The position numbers and the translations under genes were made by a program. The notes under the pieces are model-generated. The model did no database searches. It saw only the letters and a program-made list of their open reading frames with translations, and was not told the origin of the DNA. 6,955 bases of DNA from positions 1 to 6,955 of the forward strand of contig DGFH01000074.1 in the NCBI GenBank assembly GCA_002391565.1, written 5' to 3'. Origin of the DNA: Anaerolineales bacterium UBA3905. Its GTDB lineage: Bacteria > Chloroflexota > Anaerolineae > Caldilineales > Caldilineaceae. This document shows positions 5,264 through 6,955 of this stretch, one piece after another. Within the stretch, counting starts at the first letter, position 1. Every line of letters starts with the position of its first letter.

Positions 5264-6955
5264 TTAGTAACTCACGCAGACACGGATGAGCGTTTGACGC
5301 CCTAATCGGATCACCTGACCGTCACTGAGCGGTGTCGCAGTGTTTGCGCTGATGGGTTGCTCGTCGACAAAGGTGCCGTTGTTGCTGCCCAGGTCAGTGA
5401 GCAAGATGCGGCCATTCTCTAGCGACAGTTGGGCATGGCGCCGTGAAATCTGCGAATCACCAGTCAGCCGCACATCGCACTGGCTACTACGCCCGATCAC
5501 GCAGGGGAAACGGTTGAAGCTCTGCCTCTTGCGTTCCCCAGGACTGGGCGTCTCGAAGACATCAACGAGCAGCTTGCCCTGGTGCTTGCCGCCGCCCCCA
5601 CTGCTGGCGGCGCCCGCCACGACTGTGTACTCTTCCGCCGAACGCGCAAGCGAGTAGGTCGGCCGCGCCGGCTTGCGACCAAAGACGAAGTAAAGCATGA
5701 TGCTAGAGATGACGACAACGATGGCGATAGCGATGAGGGGGTTGTCGTTGACACCTATCCAGATTGCGGCGAAGAAGCCAGGCCTGACAGCGCCGATCAC
5801 ATCTTTGATTTCGTAGACATTGGTGTTGGTTTGTGCCCCACCGCGACCCCAAAGATTCACGTACAATTTGTAGTCTCTTGGCTGTGGATCCTCGACCGGT
5901 TGGAGCAGTTCGGATGGCATCGGCACAATCAGTGTGGTCGTCTTGAACACCTCCTTGTCAGTGTCCATGACATTGTTGTTGCTCTCATCCAGAATGTAAG
6001 CGCGCCATTCTGCGATCTCTTCTTGTTGGTTGTCGATGACTAGCTCTACGGTGAACTTGCCCCATTGATCGCTCTCCGGCAGTGCCCAGGTGACCGAGTT
6101 GATCCGGGCCGTCATTGTGGGTGTTGGCTCCAACTCGACTTTGAACTCTTCCAGTTCGGCGAGCACAGGGTCGGGTTCCTTGTTGAAATTGTCCATCGGC
6201 TTGAGTAAGTCATGGCCGGTCATATCAACGCCGATGACCTGAATGGTGTATTCACGTCCCGGCTCGAAGACATTGATGTCGATACGCACCTCGTGGTTTG
6301 GTGCATTGCGTCCGTTGACATCCACCGGGCCTGACTGATATTTGGTTTCGCTGCCAGCCAACACGCGCAAAAAGAGCCGCTCGACAATGCGCGGATTCGA
6401 GATGCTGAGCGGAAATACAAACTGGTTGCGCTCCGTATCGCGGTAGGCGGGATCGAGCCGGACATAGGTCGATGGCACACTGGTCGCCGTTGGGGGTAGC
6501 GGCGTTTCGGTGGCCGGGGCAGGTGTAGGCGTGGTGATGTAGTTGCGTGGTGAGTCGAACTCGAAGATGGCCGAAGTCACCACTGCATTGGGGTTCGCCA
6601 GCCAGATTTCCAGTTGGGCGCGGTTGCGCCCTGCTGCAGGCAACACCGAGAACTCGGCTTCGTACTGATTGACGATGTCGGCGAATGCCTCAGTGAAAAG
6701 TGCGTTCAGTTCGCTCTGTACGCCAATGATCGCCATGCCTCGGGTGTTGTTGGCTAGGCGTGTGAGTACGGCCTCATCGAGATTGCCAGATAGCCCAAGC
6801 GTGTAAATCGAGATCTGTTGCGTACGTGCACGCTGGATAACCTCTTCCAGTGAGTGACTGCTGCAAGGTACATCCTCCCGATCGACCATGTCTCGCCCAT
6901 CGGTGAAGGCCATTAGAGCCCGACGTACGGGCGCATTGGACGTAACGCCAGCGCT
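5264..6955 (-). CDS. VWA-TM-FHA membrane protein, 5' end outside window
   Basis: The frame is open to the window edge, giving the last 563 residues of a longer protein; an internal ATG at 6913 lies in mid-domain and is not the start. Residues 1 to about 104 are the C-terminal half of a von Willebrand A domain, including ALMAFTDGRD (13-22) with the third metal-site Asp and a typical IYTLGL strand. The first MIDAS motif (DxSxS) should lie upstream. A Pro/Thr linker (about 142-162) leads to beta-rich, Ig-like extracytoplasmic segments (about 165-385), one membrane helix (about 405-426) followed by basic GRKPARP, a Gly-rich spacer and a C-terminal FHA domain (about 465-560) with IGR (487-489), SRRH (504-507) and NNGTF (525-529). 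The layout puts VWA outside and FHA inside, suggesting a transmembrane adaptor linking an external ligand to phosphothreonine signalling. It precedes the smaller FHA gene. Confidence 0.88.
   Translation of the reverse strand, partial: SAGVTSNAPVRRALMAFTDGRDMVDREDVPCSSHSLEEVIQRARTQQISIYTLGLSGNLDEAVLTRLANNTRGMAIIGVQSELNALFTEAFADIVNQYEAEFSVLPAAGRNRAQLEIWLANPNAVVTSAIFEFDSPRNYITTPTPAPATETPLPPTATSVPSTYVRLDPAYRDTERNQFVFPLSISNPRIVERLFLRVLAGSETKYQSGPVDVNGRNAPNHEVRIDINVFEPGREYTIQVIGVDMTGHDLLKPMDNFNKEPDPVLAELEEFKVELEPTPTMTARINSVTWALPESDQWGKFTVELVIDNQQEEIAEWRAYILDESNNNVMDTDKEVFKTTTLIVPMPSELLQPVEDPQPRDYKLYVNLWGRGGAQTNTNVYEIKDVIGAVRPGFFAAIWIGVNDNPLIAIAIVVVISSIMLYFVFGRKPARPTYSLARSAEEYTVVAGAASSGGGGKHQGKLLVDVFETPSPGERKRQSFNRFPCVIGRSSQCDVRLTGDSQISRRHAQLSLENGRILLTDLGSNNGTFVDEQPISANTATPLSDGQVIRLGRQTLIRVCVSY

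Noticed and set aside
6911..6913. ATG at 6913 as start of the VWA-FHA protein
   Set aside because: The frame continues to the window edge and the Met sits inside a VWA strand (ALMAFTDGRD), so the gene is cut by the window.

Overview
The window looks like chromosomal DNA from a moderately GC-rich bacterium. My best guess is a member of the Chloroflexota (Anaerolineae/Caldilinea-like). The reasons are a von Willebrand A/FHA membrane protein with a Pro/Thr 'PTP' linker, compact HicBA and Phd-type toxin-antitoxin genes, and short CAATCTCC-like tandem repeats between genes. This rests on recollection of family style, not on a search.

Region 1 (about 1-1053) is a small toxin-antitoxin neighbourhood. 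On the minus strand is a Phd/YefM-type antitoxin whose N-terminal coding looks frame-disrupted. It overlaps by GTGA a 36-residue ORF that sits where a toxin should be and may be a deletion remnant. Diverging from it on the plus strand is a complete hicB-hicA pair with an extended -10 promoter. A 9-bp direct repeat with a 21-bp period flanks that -10 box.

Region 2 (1096-3928) is a minus-strand operon. A promoter close to consensus (3901-3928) precedes a four-helix membrane protein of unknown function, then zwf (glucose-6-phosphate dehydrogenase), then pgl (6-phosphogluconolactonase). The membrane gene and zwf share an ATGA overlap, and zwf and pgl are separated by 2 nt. Zwf makes 6-phosphoglucono-1,5-lactone plus NADPH, and Pgl hydrolyses the lactone, so the operon covers the first two steps of the oxidative pentose phosphate pathway.

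Region 3 (3929-4707) holds two inverted repeats, then thrH (a HAD-superfamily phosphoserine phosphatase/homoserine phosphotransferase) with a possible promoter of its own.

Region 4 (4714-6955) carries two adjacent minus-strand FHA proteins. One is a VWA-linker-TM-FHA protein whose 5' end lies outside the window. The other is a short TM-FHA protein starting 13 nt downstream. They look like the membrane receptor/adaptor part of a Ser/Thr-phosphorylation signalling system; any kinase or phosphatase would lie outside the window.

I see no tRNA, rRNA, CRISPR array or insertion sequence. Most genes belong to known families. The less familiar parts are the membrane protein coupled to zwf, the decayed antitoxin/toxin locus, the hicBA promoter repeat and the paired FHA proteins.
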